Assembly (NCBI GenBank): GCA_963703235.1
Contig: OY969802.1
Span: forward strand, 1,302,001-1,366,000
Direction of reading: 5' to 3'
Length of the DNA: 64,000 nucleotides
Source: VRUE01 sp963703235
Lineage (GTDB): Bacteria > Actinomycetota > Thermoleophilia > Solirubrobacterales > 70-9
Within the stretch, counting starts at the first letter, position 1, and each line of letters begins with the position of its first letter. A model generated the notes under the pieces. That model saw only the letters and a program-made list of their open reading frames with translations. It was not told the origin of the DNA and made no database searches. Both the position numbers and the translations under genes were made by a program. This document shows positions 1 to 9,366 of the stretch, piece after piece.

Positions 1-1
1 C

Positions 2-112
2 GTCGCGGTCGAGGGCACGAACGCCGACGCGGAGGCGCGCGCCCGCGAAGCGGCCGCCGCCTGGCTACGCGGTCAGGTCGAGGCGATCCGACGGGAAACG
101 GGGCAGCGATAG
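2..112 (+). CDS. C-terminal end of an unidentified protein (partial)
   Basis: The second forward frame is open from the window edge to a TAG at 110-112 and encodes about 36 residues rich in Ala, Glu and Arg, ending in an RRETGQR-like helix. It directly abuts or overlaps the nadB reading frame, so the two are probably cotranscribed. Too little is present to assign a family. Neighbouring NAD-synthesis genes would be a reasonable guess from nadB context, but nothing in the residues shows this. Confidence 0.5.
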   Translation, partial: VAVEGTNADAEARAREAAAAWLRGQVEAIRRETGQR

Positions 113-117
113 CCGCC

Positions 118-1554
118 ATCGCCGAGTGCGACGTCGCCATCGTCGGTGGCGGCGCCGCCGGGCTGTGGACGGCGCTGCGGGCGGCCGAGCTCGGCGCTGA
201 GGTCTGCCTGGTCTCCCGCACGCCGCTCTCGCAGAGCGCCAGCTTCTGGGCCCAGGGAGGGCTCGCCGCGGCGCTGGAGCCGGGCGACTCCCCCGCCCGC
301 CACGCGGCCGACACGATCGCGGCCGGGCGCGGCCTCTGCCGACCCGCGGCGGTGGAGGTCCTGACCGAAGAGGCCCCGGCGGCGGTGCGGGAGCTGCGCG
401 AGCGCGGCGTCGCCTTCGACCTCGACCCGGACGGCGAGCTGGCGCTGGGCCTGGAGGGCGGCCACACCCGGCGCCGCATCGTCCATTCCGGCGGCAGTCA
501 GACCGGCCACGAGATCACCTCGAAGCTGGCCGCGATGGTCGCTGCGGAGCGGCGGATCGCCGTCTACGAGCAGACCTCCGCGGTGGCGTTGTGGAGCGAC
601 GGCGAGCGCTGCCACGGCGTCCTCACCGACGCGCGTCCAATCGGGGCCGCGGCGACGACGATCGCGACCGGCGGCGCCGCGGCGCTGTGGCAGCGGACCA
701 CCAACCCCTGGGGCGCGATCGGCGCCGGGCCGACGATGGCGAGCGCGGCCGGCGCCGACCTGGCCGACCTCGAGCTCTGCCAGTTCCACCCCACGGCGCT
801 CTCCCTGCCCGGCACGCGCTTCGACGGAATGCTGATCACCGAGGCGGTGCGGGGCGAGGGAGCGACCCTGCTCGACGCCTCGGGCCGGCGCTTCACCGAC
901 GAGCTGGCGCCGCGCGATGCGGTCACCGCCGCGATCCTCGACCGGATCGAAGCCGACGGCGGCATCGGGGTCCTGCTCGACCTGCGCGGCATCGAGCCCG
1001 AGCGCTTCCCCAGCGTTTTCGAGTCGCTGGCGGAAGCCGGGCTCGATGCCGGGGCCGAACCGGTCCCGGTCGCCCCCGCCGCCCACTACACGATGGGGGG
1101 CATCGCGGTCGACCTCGACGGGCGCTCCTCGCTGCCGGGCCTCTACGCGGTCGGCGAGTCCTCCTGCACCGGGCTGCACGGCGCCAACCGGCTCGCCTCG
1201 AACTCGCTCAGCGAGTGCTTCGTCTTCGGCAGCCGCGCGGCCCGCGCCGTCCGGGCCGAGCGCGCGAGCGGCGACCGGCCGCCACAACCGGACTGGCGCT
1301 TCGAGCCACCGACCGAAGCGACCCGGGAGACCGTCTGGCGCCTGGCCGGCCCGCTGCGACAGCCGGAGCTGCTGCGCCAGCTGCGCGACGATCCGTATCC
1401 GCTCGCGGCGAGGATCGCCAGCAGCGCCCTGGAGCGTGAGGAGTCGCGCGGCGGCCACCTGCGGGCCGACTTCCCCGGCATCGACCCCAACCTGGACGGC
1501 GTCCACATCGTCGTCGGCCCGGACGGCGAGACCCGCCGCGAGCGCTGGCGCTGA
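118..1554 (+). CDS. nadB: L-aspartate oxidase NadB
   Basis: NadB oxidises L-aspartate to iminoaspartate with FAD, the first step of de novo NAD synthesis. The frame opens with an FAD-binding Rossmann motif (VAIVGGGAAGLW, first 20 residues), followed by the flavoprotein blocks SASFWAQGGLAAAL, the substrate-site segment around EAVRGEGA, the AAHYTMGGI histidine block and the second FAD motif GLHGANRLASNSLSE. These identify the succinate dehydrogenase/L-aspartate oxidase flavoprotein family. The length of about 478 residues is slightly short for NadB, with a trimmed C-terminal helical domain. The start is unclear: no ATG, GTG or TTG lies in frame before the FAD motif inside the window, only ATA (109), ATC (118) and CTG (61). 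The coordinate given is therefore a lower bound on the N-terminus. Confidence 0.88.
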   Translation: MAECDVAIVGGGAAGLWTALRAAELGAEVCLVSRTPLSQSASFWAQGGLAAALEPGDSPARHAADTIAAGRGLCRPAAVEVLTEEAPAAVRELRERGVAFDLDPDGELALGLEGGHTRRRIVHSGGSQTGHEITSKLAAMVAAERRIAVYEQTSAVALWSDGERCHGVLTDARPIGAAATTIATGGAAALWQRTTNPWGAIGAGPTMASAAGADLADLELCQFHPTALSLPGTRFDGMLITEAVRGEGATLLDASGRRFTDELAPRDAVTAAILDRIEADGGIGVLLDLRGIEPERFPSVFESLAEAGLDAGAEPVPVAPAAHYTMGGIAVDLDGRSSLPGLYAVGESSCTGLHGANRLASNSLSECFVFGSRAARAVRAERASGDRPPQPDWRFEPPTEATRETVWRLAGPLRQPELLRQLRDDPYPLAARIASSALEREESRGGHLRADFPGIDPNLDGVHIVVGPDGETRRERWR

Positions 1555-1586
1555 CCCGAGGGCGCCGCTGCGGTTAGCTTCAGGTC

Positions 1587-3566
1587 GTGCTGCTCGGGGT
1601 CGACGTAGGCGGAACCTTCACCGACGCGGTCCTCTTCGACGGCGAGGCGGTTCATACCGCGAAGCTGCCGACGACGCCGCAGGATCAGTCGCTGGCGGTG
1701 ATCGGCGCCGTCGAAGAGGTCCTGCGGCGGGCCGGGGCGCAGCCCGCGGAGGTGGAGGCGTTCGCGCACGGGATGACGGTCGGCACCAACGCGCTGCTCG
1801 AGGAACGCGGCGCCCGCACGGCGCTGATCGCCACCCGTGGCTTCGCCGACCTGCTCGAGATCGGCCGCCAGGACCGCCCCGACCTCTACCGGCTCTGCAG
1901 CCCGAAGCCGGCGCCGCTGGTCGAGTCGGAGCTGCGCTTCGAGGCGAGGGAGCGGATCGGGCCGGCCGGCGTCGTCGAGCCCCTCGACCCGGACGAGCCG
2001 GCCCGCCTGGCGACGCTGGTCCGCGACAGCGAGGCCGAGTCGGTCGCCGTCTGCCTGCTCTTCTCCTATCGCGATCCCTCGCACGAGCGGGCGATCGCCG
2101 AGCGGCTGCGGCGGGAGCTGCCGGACCTCCACGTCTCCGCCTCACACGAGGTGCTGCCGCGCTTCCGCGAGTTCGAGCGCTGCTCGACGACGGCGATCGA
2201 CGCCTACCTCTCCCCCCTGCTCGGCCGTTACCTGGAGCGCCTCGGCGAGTCCGCTGGCGCAGCGGGCCTGCCGCAGCCGGTCGTGATGCGGTCCTCCGGT
2301 GGCGTCGCCGCCGCCGAGGAGGCGGCCCGATCCGGCGCCTGGAGCGTCCTCTCCGGCCCGGCAGGAGGCGCCGTCGGCGCCGGCCTCCTCGCCCGCTCCT
2401 GCGGCGACGGCAACGCGATCGGCCTCGACATGGGCGGCACCTCGTGCGACGTCTGCGTGGTCGAGGACGGCGCGGTGCGCCGCACCGACTCGCGCCGCAT
2501 CGGCGGCCGCACGATCCAGCTGCCGATGGTCGACGTGCACACCGTCGGCGCGGGCGGCGGCTCGATCGGCTGGCGCGACGCCGGCGGGGCGCTGCGGGTC
2601 GGCCCCCGTTCGGCCGGCGCCGATCCCGGTCCGGCCAGTTACGGGCGCGGCGGCGCCGAGCCGACGGTGACCGACGCCAACCTGGTGCTGGGCCGGCTCG
2701 CCGCCGACTCGACCCTGGCCGGCGGCGTCGCCCTCGACGCCGACGCCGCCCGGGCGGCGATCGGGGCTTTGGCCGGCTCGCTCGGTCTCGACGCGCTGGA
2801 GACCGCCGAAGGGATCGTCAGGGTCGCCAACCAGGAGATGGTGCGGGCCCTCCGCGTCGTCACCGTCGAGCGCGGCGTCGACCCGCGCTGCTTCGCCCTG
2901 CTGCCGTTCGGCGGGGCCGGCCCGATGCACGCCGCCGCGATCGCCGCCGAGCTCGGGATCGACCGGATCCTCTGCCCCCGCGCCGGCGGCGTCCTCTCCG
3001 CGCTGGGCCTCTGCGCCTCCGACCGCCGCCGCGACACCGCCCGCACCGTGATGCTGAGCGGCGCCGACTTCTCCGCCGCGCAGGTCGCGGCGGAGGTCGA
3101 GGAGCTGGCCGCCCGGCTCGGCGACCCCGACGGCGCCGAGGTCGAGGTCGTCTACGAGCTGCGCTACGCGGGGCAGGCCTTCGAGCTGTCCGTGGCGGGG
3201 AGTCCGCGCCCCGACCCGGACGATCTGACCACCCGCTTCGAGCGGGCGCACGAGGAGCGTTTCGGACACCGCGATCCCGAGGGCCAGGTCGTGCTCGTCC
3301 ACATCCGCCTGGCGCTGGTCGCCCCCGGGCCGAAGCCGCGTCTCCGCGCGGCTGCCGACGGGGACGTCGAGGAGGGGTCCCGGCGGGTCAGCTTCGACGG
3401 CGAGTGGATCGAGACGCCGATCCTGCGCGGCGAGCCCGCCGCCGGCTTCGCGACCGAGGGCCCCGTCGTCTTCGAGCTGCCCGAGGCGACCTTCGTCGTC
3501 CCCCCCGGCTGGCGCACCGAGGTCGACCCCACCGGCACCATCGAGGCGGGACGTGCCGCAGCTTAG
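1587..3566 (+). CDS. hyuA: Hydantoinase/oxoprolinase family protein, HyuA-type subunit
   Basis: This 659-residue protein belongs to the HyuA/5-oxoprolinase A family, ATP-dependent openers of cyclic amides (hydantoins, 5-oxoproline) that work with a HyuB partner. The N-terminus has the actin-like ATPase motif LGVDVGGTFTDAV, then HGMTVGTNALLE. The middle has SGPAGGAVGA and the second phosphate loop GLDMGGTSCDV, and the C-terminal half has GGAGPMHA. The GTG start at 1587 lies directly before the family's usual N-terminus. The stop codon sits inside a long perfect inverted repeat. hyuB follows 60 bases later on the same strand, so a two-subunit enzyme is expected. The exact substrate cannot be read from the sequence. 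Confidence 0.9.
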   Translation: MLLGVDVGGTFTDAVLFDGEAVHTAKLPTTPQDQSLAVIGAVEEVLRRAGAQPAEVEAFAHGMTVGTNALLEERGARTALIATRGFADLLEIGRQDRPDLYRLCSPKPAPLVESELRFEARERIGPAGVVEPLDPDEPARLATLVRDSEAESVAVCLLFSYRDPSHERAIAERLRRELPDLHVSASHEVLPRFREFERCSTTAIDAYLSPLLGRYLERLGESAGAAGLPQPVVMRSSGGVAAAEEAARSGAWSVLSGPAGGAVGAGLLARSCGDGNAIGLDMGGTSCDVCVVEDGAVRRTDSRRIGGRTIQLPMVDVHTVGAGGGSIGWRDAGGALRVGPRSAGADPGPASYGRGGAEPTVTDANLVLGRLAADSTLAGGVALDADAARAAIGALAGSLGLDALETAEGIVRVANQEMVRALRVVTVERGVDPRCFALLPFGGAGPMHAAAIAAELGIDRILCPRAGGVLSALGLCASDRRRDTARTVMLSGADFSAAQVAAEVEELAARLGDPDGAEVEVVYELRYAGQAFELSVAGSPRPDPDDLTTRFERAHEERFGHRDPEGQVVLVHIRLALVAPGPKPRLRAAADGDVEEGSRRVSFDGEWIETPILRGEPAAGFATEGPVVFELPEATFVVPPGWRTEVDPTGTIEAGRAAA

Positions 3567-3600
3567 AGGACCATATGGGTACCTAAGCTGCGGCACGTCC
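3549..3600. repeat. Perfect 18-bp inverted repeat between hyuA and hyuB
   Basis: The arms 3549-3566 and 3583-3600 are exact reverse complements (left arm starts GGACGTGCCGCAG) around a 16-base loop that itself contains the palindrome CCATATGG (3571-3578). The hyuA stop codon lies in the left arm. No T-tract follows, so it is not a classical intrinsic terminator. It could be a rho-independent-like stop, an mRNA stabiliser limiting hyuB expression, or an inserted palindromic repeat. Confidence 0.85.
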
Positions 3601-3626
3601 GTTGGGCGGACCCGTGGGAGATGCCT

Positions 3627-5141
<1,515 letters not shown>

Positions 5142-5156
5142 ATTCGTCACAAAGGC

Positions 5157-5185
5157 TTGGCGTTTCGGTTTGCCTCGTCTAGAAT
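5157..5185 (+). promoter_or_regulatory. Candidate sigma-70-type promoter for the DUF1802 gene
   Basis: TTGGCG (5157-5162) and TAGAAT (5180-5185) are separated by 17 bases, matching the vegetative -35/-10 layout at 4 and 5 of 6 positions. Transcription would begin near 5192, leaving an untranslated leader of about 85 bases before the ATG at 5278. The assignment rests on sequence match only. Confidence 0.45.
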
Positions 5186-5277
5186 GCCCAGCTTGGGCGG
5201 GGCTTCCGCCTGGACAGGTTCGAGGCGCAATACCTCCCGGTCGCAGGTTCACCAGCCTTTCTCAGGTACAGATCGAT

Positions 5278-5907
5278 ATGCCAATCGCGTTAAAGGAATG
5301 GGCAGTAACGGTGCGCGCTCTCGCCGAGGGCGAGCAGCTGCTTACCCTGCGCAAGGGCGGTATCCGCGAGGAGAACAAGCACTTCGAGCTCCAGCACGAG
5401 CGCTTCTTCCTCTACCCGACCTTCGACCATCAGCGGAACAACCTCGTGCGCGAGTCGCACCACCCGGAGCTGCGCCGCGCCCTCGAGGAGGGCGTCTGGC
5501 CCGACGAGGAACCGCCCCCACGGGCGCTGCTCCAGGACGGCGGCATCCCGCAGCCGGACCGGGTGCGGCTGCGCTGCTGGGCCGAGGTGACCGACCACCT
5601 GACGATCGTCAACCCGCGTGTGGTCGACGAGCTCTCCCCCTTCTACGTCTGGACGCCCGACTACGCCGAGAAGCGGCTCAACTGGAAGCGGCGCCACCCG
5701 CTGCACATCCTGCTGCTGCGGGTCCACCGCATCCCCCGTCCGGTGACCGTCAAGGTCCACGACGAGTACCACGGTTGCCGCTCCTGGGTGGAGATCGACC
5801 GCGAACTGCCCTTCGAGGGCACGCCGGTGATGGCCGACGAGGAGTTCGACCGCGCCCGCGCCGAGATCCACAATCTCTGCACCGATGCAGAGCCCGCGCT
5901 GGTCTAA
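5278..5907 (+). CDS. DUF1802 family protein
   Basis: About 209 residues matching the DUF1802 family by its N-terminal signature: ALKEWAV, then LLTLRKGGIREENKHFELQHERFFLYPT-type text, that is, an LRKGGI(R/A)E block followed by a histidine and an FxLYPTxxHQ block. The C-terminal half has a conserved LLRVHRIP motif and CRSWVEI. The function of the family is unknown. The start ATG at 5278 places ALKEWAV at residue 4, as in other members; upstream in-frame codons do not fit the family. It has its own candidate promoter and is followed 18 bases later by another hypothetical gene. Confidence 0.78.
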   Translation: MPIALKEWAVTVRALAEGEQLLTLRKGGIREENKHFELQHERFFLYPTFDHQRNNLVRESHHPELRRALEEGVWPDEEPPPRALLQDGGIPQPDRVRLRCWAEVTDHLTIVNPRVVDELSPFYVWTPDYAEKRLNWKRRHPLHILLLRVHRIPRPVTVKVHDEYHGCRSWVEIDRELPFEGTPVMADEEFDRARAEIHNLCTDAEPALV

Positions 5908-5925
5908 GGCCGTGAGCCTCGGCAC

Positions 5926-6681
5926 GTGCCGTGGGTAGAAACGCAGTCGCTTAGCTTCACGGCACGCCACGACAGCGGCGACACAGCCTTCGCCGAGCGC
6001 ACCCTCGACCGCATGGAGGACCTGCGCCTGCGGCTCGAGGACCGCTTCGAGACGGCGCCCGGCGGGGTGACCGTGGTCATCCACACCAACCCGGCGCTGC
6101 TGACGATTGCGCACCCGTTCCTTCCCGCGGCGCGCTGGTCGGCGGCGCCGGCCGGGCGGCGCTACCTGGCCGGCTGGGCGATGGCGAGCGAGCTGCACGT
6201 CCTCAACGACCCGCACATGGAGCGCCGCGCCGCCGGCGAGGACTCGCGCGAGGCGCTGCGCGGCACCGCCGAGCGCCTCTACGCGCAGCTGGTCGTCGCC
6301 GCCAACAACCCGGATTTGCCGCCCTCCTGGACCCCGCGCCGCTTCGCCCGCTACCTCGGCTGGGCCTGGCTGGTCGAGGGCGCGGCCCAGTACTTCGCCC
6401 GCCAGGTGGGGCTCTACCGCGCCGCGGTTATCCGCCGCCTGCGCGAGAGTGCCAGCCCCTCCTTCCCGCCCTCGCGCCGCGACGCCGTGATCCTCGGCGG
6501 CACCATCTTCGACCTGCTCGAGGCCGAACGCGGATCCGAGGCCTGCGTCGAGCTGGCCCTGCAGCTGCACCCCGAGGGCGCCCGCGCCACCCTCGAATCG
6601 GCCTTCGGAGCCGGTGCCGACGAGATCGAGGCCGCCTGGCGCGGCTACCTGCGCGAAACAGCCCGGCCGGTCACGGTCTAG
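5926..6681 (+). CDS. Hypothetical protein, possible gluzincin-peptidase-like fold
   Basis: A 251-residue soluble protein with a GTG start at 5926. It has no signal peptide. The segment GWAWLVEGAAQYFARQ (about residues 145-160) resembles the WLxEGxAxYF glutamate-containing helix of peptidase MA-like and M1-type zinc peptidases. No HExxH zinc motif is visible upstream, so if the fold is right the protein is probably not an active protease. The final residues overlap the end of the converging DUF2007 gene by 4 bases. I do not recognise a named family with confidence. Confidence 0.6.
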   Translation: MPWVETQSLSFTARHDSGDTAFAERTLDRMEDLRLRLEDRFETAPGGVTVVIHTNPALLTIAHPFLPAARWSAAPAGRRYLAGWAMASELHVLNDPHMERRAAGEDSREALRGTAERLYAQLVVAANNPDLPPSWTPRRFARYLGWAWLVEGAAQYFARQVGLYRAAVIRRLRESASPSFPPSRRDAVILGGTIFDLLEAERGSEACVELALQLHPEGARATLESAFGAGADEIEAAWRGYLRETARPVTV

Positions 6682-6909
6682 GTAGCGCCCGGCGTCCCCT
6701 CGAGAACTTCGCGCGCCTGCTCCGCCAGCTCCTCGGCGACCAAGATTCTGGCGTGGCCCAGCGGCGAGGAAGTCGGGGACGTCGAAGCCCGCCTCGCGCT
6801 TGACCATGCTGGGAATGCCGTGCTCCCGCAGCAGGCCCTGGATCATTTCCGCCTCAGGCTCCTGCTGGGCGAAGGCGACCTTGACCAGCTTGCCGCTACC
6901 CGACGACAA
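6678..6909 (-). pseudogene. DUF2007-type putative signal-transducing protein, frameshifted
   Basis: The first about 52 codons encode KVAFAQQEPEAEMIQGLLREH and VPDFLAAGPR, typical of the small DUF2007 (PGPRxxxV) proteins. The expected continuation RILVAEELAEQAREVLEG lies in another frame. Removing one C/G near 6750 joins the halves into an approximately 77-residue protein ending at the TAG at 6680-6678. This is either a real single-base insertion or a sequencing error. The TTG start at 6909 has GGAG 8 bases upstream and overlaps the end of mec, so it is the last gene of the cysM-mec unit. Confidence 0.7.
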
Positions 6910-7291
6910 GCTCGGCCTCCGAGATCTTGCCGTCGCGGATCCAGAAGCCCTTCACGTCCGGCGCCTCGGCGTCCGCCAGCGAGGCGATCAGGTAGACGGC
7001 GTCGGGCCAGCCGGCCAGGTTGACGTCGGTCTGCGAGGGATAGGCGGGGCTCTTGGTGTGCGAGTGGTAGATGCCGACCAGCTCCTCCCCCGCCCCTTCG
7101 ATCTCCCGCATCAGCCGGAACTGCTCCTTGGCGTCGATCGAGTAGCGGAAGGGGCTGGCCTCGGCATTCTCCGCCCGGTACACCGTCCGCGCCTTTCCGT
7201 CGGCCCCCCCAACCATCCCGCAGCACTCGTTGGGCAGGTCCTCCCGAGCGTGGGCGACGATCTCGTCGATCAGGGCTTGGGGGATCTTCAT
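6896..7291 (-). CDS. mec: JAMM-type CysO-cysteine peptidase Mec
   Basis: Mec is a zinc JAMM/MPN+ peptidase that releases cysteine from the C-terminus of the CysO sulfur-carrier protein. The 131-residue protein shows the expected N-terminus (KIPQALIDEIVAHARED with PNECCGMVGG) and the JAMM metal motif GIYHSHTKSPAYPSQTD, with the HxH pair and downstream Ser and Asp in the usual spacing. The ATG at 7291 gives the family N-terminus; an earlier in-frame GTG at 7315 would overlap the end of cysM. It lies 14 bases after cysM, as in mycobacterial mec-cysO-cysM loci, supporting the Mec role over a generic deubiquitinase-like one. Confidence 0.88.
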   Translation of the reverse strand: MKIPQALIDEIVAHAREDLPNECCGMVGGADGKARTVYRAENAEASPFRYSIDAKEQFRLMREIEGAGEELVGIYHSHTKSPAYPSQTDVNLAGWPDAVYLIASLADAEAPDVKGFWIRDGKISEAELVVG

Positions 7292-7305
7292 CGACCCGGG
7301 CGCTG

Positions 7306-8271
7306 CTACCACCAAACCGTCGAGTCGAGGTTCTCTATCTCGTCGATCGGTTTCGTGTAGACGCCGGAGGAGAGGTACTTCCAGCCGTCGTCGGGGATCA
7401 GGAAGACAACGTTGCCGCCGTCCAGCTCCTCGCCGATGCGGACGGCGATGCGGGCTATGGCCCCCGAGGAGACGCCGGCGAAGACGCCCTCCTCGTCGAG
7501 CAGCTTGCGGGTCCAGACGATCGCGTCGCGGTTGGAGACCATGATCTTGCGGTCGAACATCGAGATGTCGATGATCGGTGGGATGAAGCCGTCGTCGAGC
7601 GAGCGCAGGCCGTGCACCATCTCTCCCTGCATCGGCTCGGCGGCGACGATCAGCGTCTCGGCGTTGTGCTCCTTGAGGCGGCGGCCGTTGCCCATCAGGG
7701 TGCCGCCGGTGCCGAGGCCGCCGACGAAGGCGGTCACCTCGTCCAGCTCTTCGAGGATCTCCACCGCGGTGCCGTTGTAGTGGGCGAGCGGGTTGGCCTC
7801 GTTGCCGTACTGGTAGGGCATGTAGTAGCGCGAGTCCTCGGCCATCTCCAGCGCCACCTCGACGGCGCCGTTGGAGCCCTTGGCGCCCTCCGAGTAGACG
7901 ATCTCCGCCCCGTACATCTCCAGCAGCTGGGTCCGCTCGGCGGTGACGTTGTCGGGCATCACGACCTTCAGCGGGTAGCCCTTGCGGCGGCAGATCATCG
8001 CCAGCGAGATGCCGGTGTTGCCGGAGGTCGGCTCGAGGATCGTCTGCCGCGGCTCGATCGCCCCCTCGGCTTCGGCCGCCTCGATCATCGACCTGGCGAC
8101 CCGGTCCTTGACCGAGCCGGTCGGGTTCCGCCCCTCCAGCTTGGCGTAGATGTGCACGTCCGGCTTGGGAGAGAGCCGCGGCAGCTCGACCAGGGGCGTG
8201 TTGCCGATCGACTCGACGACGTTGCCGAAGCGGCCCCCGCAGGGTCGGTTGAGTAGCTCGTCACGAGGCAT
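7306..8271 (-). CDS. cysM: CysO-dependent cysteine synthase CysM
   Basis: A 321-residue PLP enzyme of the cysteine synthase/beta-synthase family. It shows the PLP lysine in NPTGSVKDR, the substrate loop EPTSGNTGIS and the phosphate loop GGLGTGGTLMG. The C-terminal tail (IPDDGWKYLSSGVY with an aromatic end) resembles the mobile tail of mycobacterial CysM, which uses phosphoserine and the CysO thiocarboxylate. With cysO, mec and a MoeZ-type activator nearby, that pathway is the likely one rather than free sulfide. The start ATG at 8271 is preceded by GGGAGA. A promoter/operator identical to the one before moeZ lies 10-30 bases upstream. Confidence 0.9.
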   Translation of the reverse strand: MPRDELLNRPCGGRFGNVVESIGNTPLVELPRLSPKPDVHIYAKLEGRNPTGSVKDRVARSMIEAAEAEGAIEPRQTILEPTSGNTGISLAMICRRKGYPLKVVMPDNVTAERTQLLEMYGAEIVYSEGAKGSNGAVEVALEMAEDSRYYMPYQYGNEANPLAHYNGTAVEILEELDEVTAFVGGLGTGGTLMGNGRRLKEHNAETLIVAAEPMQGEMVHGLRSLDDGFIPPIIDISMFDRKIMVSNRDAIVWTRKLLDEEGVFAGVSSGAIARIAVRIGEELDGGNVVFLIPDDGWKYLSSGVYTKPIDEIENLDSTVWW

Positions 8272-8281
8272 GGTTCTCCCG

Positions 8282-8301
8282 TTACTTCAAAAAGTATAGC
8301 G
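8282..8301 (-). promoter_or_regulatory. Candidate promoter/operator of cysM, identical to the moeZ copy
   Basis: The minus strand reads CGCTATACTTTTTGAAGTAA. It contains a near-consensus -10 (TATACT, 8298-8293) and an overlapping inverted repeat TACTT-TTTG-AAGTA. Exactly the same 20 bases occur upstream of moeZ (10882-10901). A repeated element before two genes of one pathway suggests co-regulation by a repressor binding over the -10 region. The regulator is not identified. Confidence 0.6.
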
Positions 8302-8313
8302 GCGGATCGCCCG

Positions 8314-8688
8314 TCAGCCTCCTGGCCTTTCGCCAGGGAAAAGCGATCGGGTGATCACGACGACTACGCTCACAATTTGAACGAAGGTCGCCGAGAGCCA
8401 GACTTGAACTACGCCCTCCGGCGGATGCCAGTCATAGCCGTTAGCTGCATAGATCACGAAGACGGCATTGACAACGATGAGTTGTATGCCCATCAAGAGC
8501 AAAATGCCGAGCCCGTAAAACCGCTTAAGCTTGATTGACTGCTCTAGATCATCACCCTCGAGCCTTTCCTTCCTGGAAGGCGGAAGCGTTTTCACGGGGG
8601 TGGGGTCGGTCAGCCCGATGTCCGTAAGCCAGTAAGCCCTGGTCTCGCGGTCGGGCGCAGCACCTTGGGGCGCAGCGTCATCCGGCAT
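8314..8688 (-). CDS. Small two-span membrane protein paired with ImmA/IrrE peptidase
   Basis: A 124-residue protein with a charged N-terminal half and two predicted membrane helices (roughly residues 58-82 and 95-115, around GLGILLLMGIQLIVVNAVFV and FVQIVSVVVVI), ending in a short RSLFPGERPGG tail. It starts 13 bases after the ImmA/IrrE gene and is surely cotranscribed with it. The pairing suggests it is a substrate, sensor or partner of the peptidase, but this is inference from adjacency only. No known family function is recognised. The surrounding DNA is visibly less GC-rich than the flanking cysteine genes. Confidence 0.7.
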   Translation of the reverse strand: MPDDAAPQGAAPDRETRAYWLTDIGLTDPTPVKTLPPSRKERLEGDDLEQSIKLKRFYGLGILLLMGIQLIVVNAVFVIYAANGYDWHPPEGVVQVWLSATFVQIVSVVVVITRSLFPGERPGG

Positions 8689-8701
8689 GCCGTTCCGTGC
8701 C

Positions 8702-9187
8702 TTACCGGTAGAGATTCAGATTCTTGAGCCGGTTTACCATCGCCGCCTCAGACACGCCAAAGGTGCCGGCCATGACCTTCTCGTGCATCCCCATGCCATG
8801 GAGGCGCCTAACCTCCTTCTCCGGCATCAGCAGGGCTGCGGCAAAGGCATTAGCAAAGCGCTCTTCCTCATCGATTCCCATTGAGGCCGTGCCGTCGCGA
8901 TAATCGACGTACTCGAAATCCTCTTCGCCGTGCCGAACGAAGTGTCCGATCTCGTGGGCACAGGTGAAGCGCTTGCGATTCGGGTGATCCCCCTCGCTCA
9001 GATAGATGGCTGCGGGTCGGCCCTTCCGCTTCTCGATCGCGCCGGCGACATCGGGGTCGAGATAGGCGTTGGCAACCTCGATGCCCATCTTGCGGGCGAT
9101 CCGCGCCGGATCGACCGGAATTGCATCGCCCCAAAACCGCTCCAGCACCTCTTGCGCTTTTTCAGATGCTTCCGTTTTTACGTCCAA
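8702..9187 (-). CDS. ImmA/IrrE family zinc metallopeptidase
   Basis: A 161-residue protein with the zinc motif CAHEIGHFVRH and the downstream helix EERFANAFAAALLMPE, which carries the third metal ligand region; these define the ImmA/IrrE (COG2856) family. Family members cleave repressors of mobile elements or stress regulators. The TTG start at 9187 is supported by a strong AGGAGG 5 bases upstream. No helix-turn-helix partner is adjacent; instead a small membrane protein follows. The pair lies between cysO, which has its own terminator hairpin, and cysM, which has its own promoter. It therefore looks like an insertion into an ancestral cysO-cysM-mec cluster. Confidence 0.9.
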   Translation of the reverse strand: MDVKTEASEKAQEVLERFWGDAIPVDPARIARKMGIEVANAYLDPDVAGAIEKRKGRPAAIYLSEGDHPNRKRFTCAHEIGHFVRHGEEDFEYVDYRDGTASMGIDEEERFANAFAAALLMPEKEVRRLHGMGMHEKVMAGTFGVSEAAMVNRLKNLNLYR

Positions 9188-9337
9188 CGCAGCCTCCTAT
9201 CCAAGCAATCATCGTAACTGCACCGGATGCTCTATCACGCATCGGTCCTACGCTGCGAATGCGCTTCCGCACAGAGGCTAAAGGACCGAGTGGACAGCAA
9301 AATGAAGACAAAACATCTCTAGCCGCAACAAGCCCCG

Positions 9338-9359
9338 GGGCCTGCCCCGGCGCAGGCCC
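9338..9359 (-). terminator. Hairpin after cysO
   Basis: GGGCCTGC (9338-9345) and GCAGGCCC (9352-9359) form an 8-bp perfect GC-rich stem with a 6-base loop just past the cysO stop codon. There is no clear T-tract. It would separate the moeZ-cysO transcript from the ImmA/IrrE pair downstream. Confidence 0.5.
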
Positions 9360-9366
9360 ACAAGAC

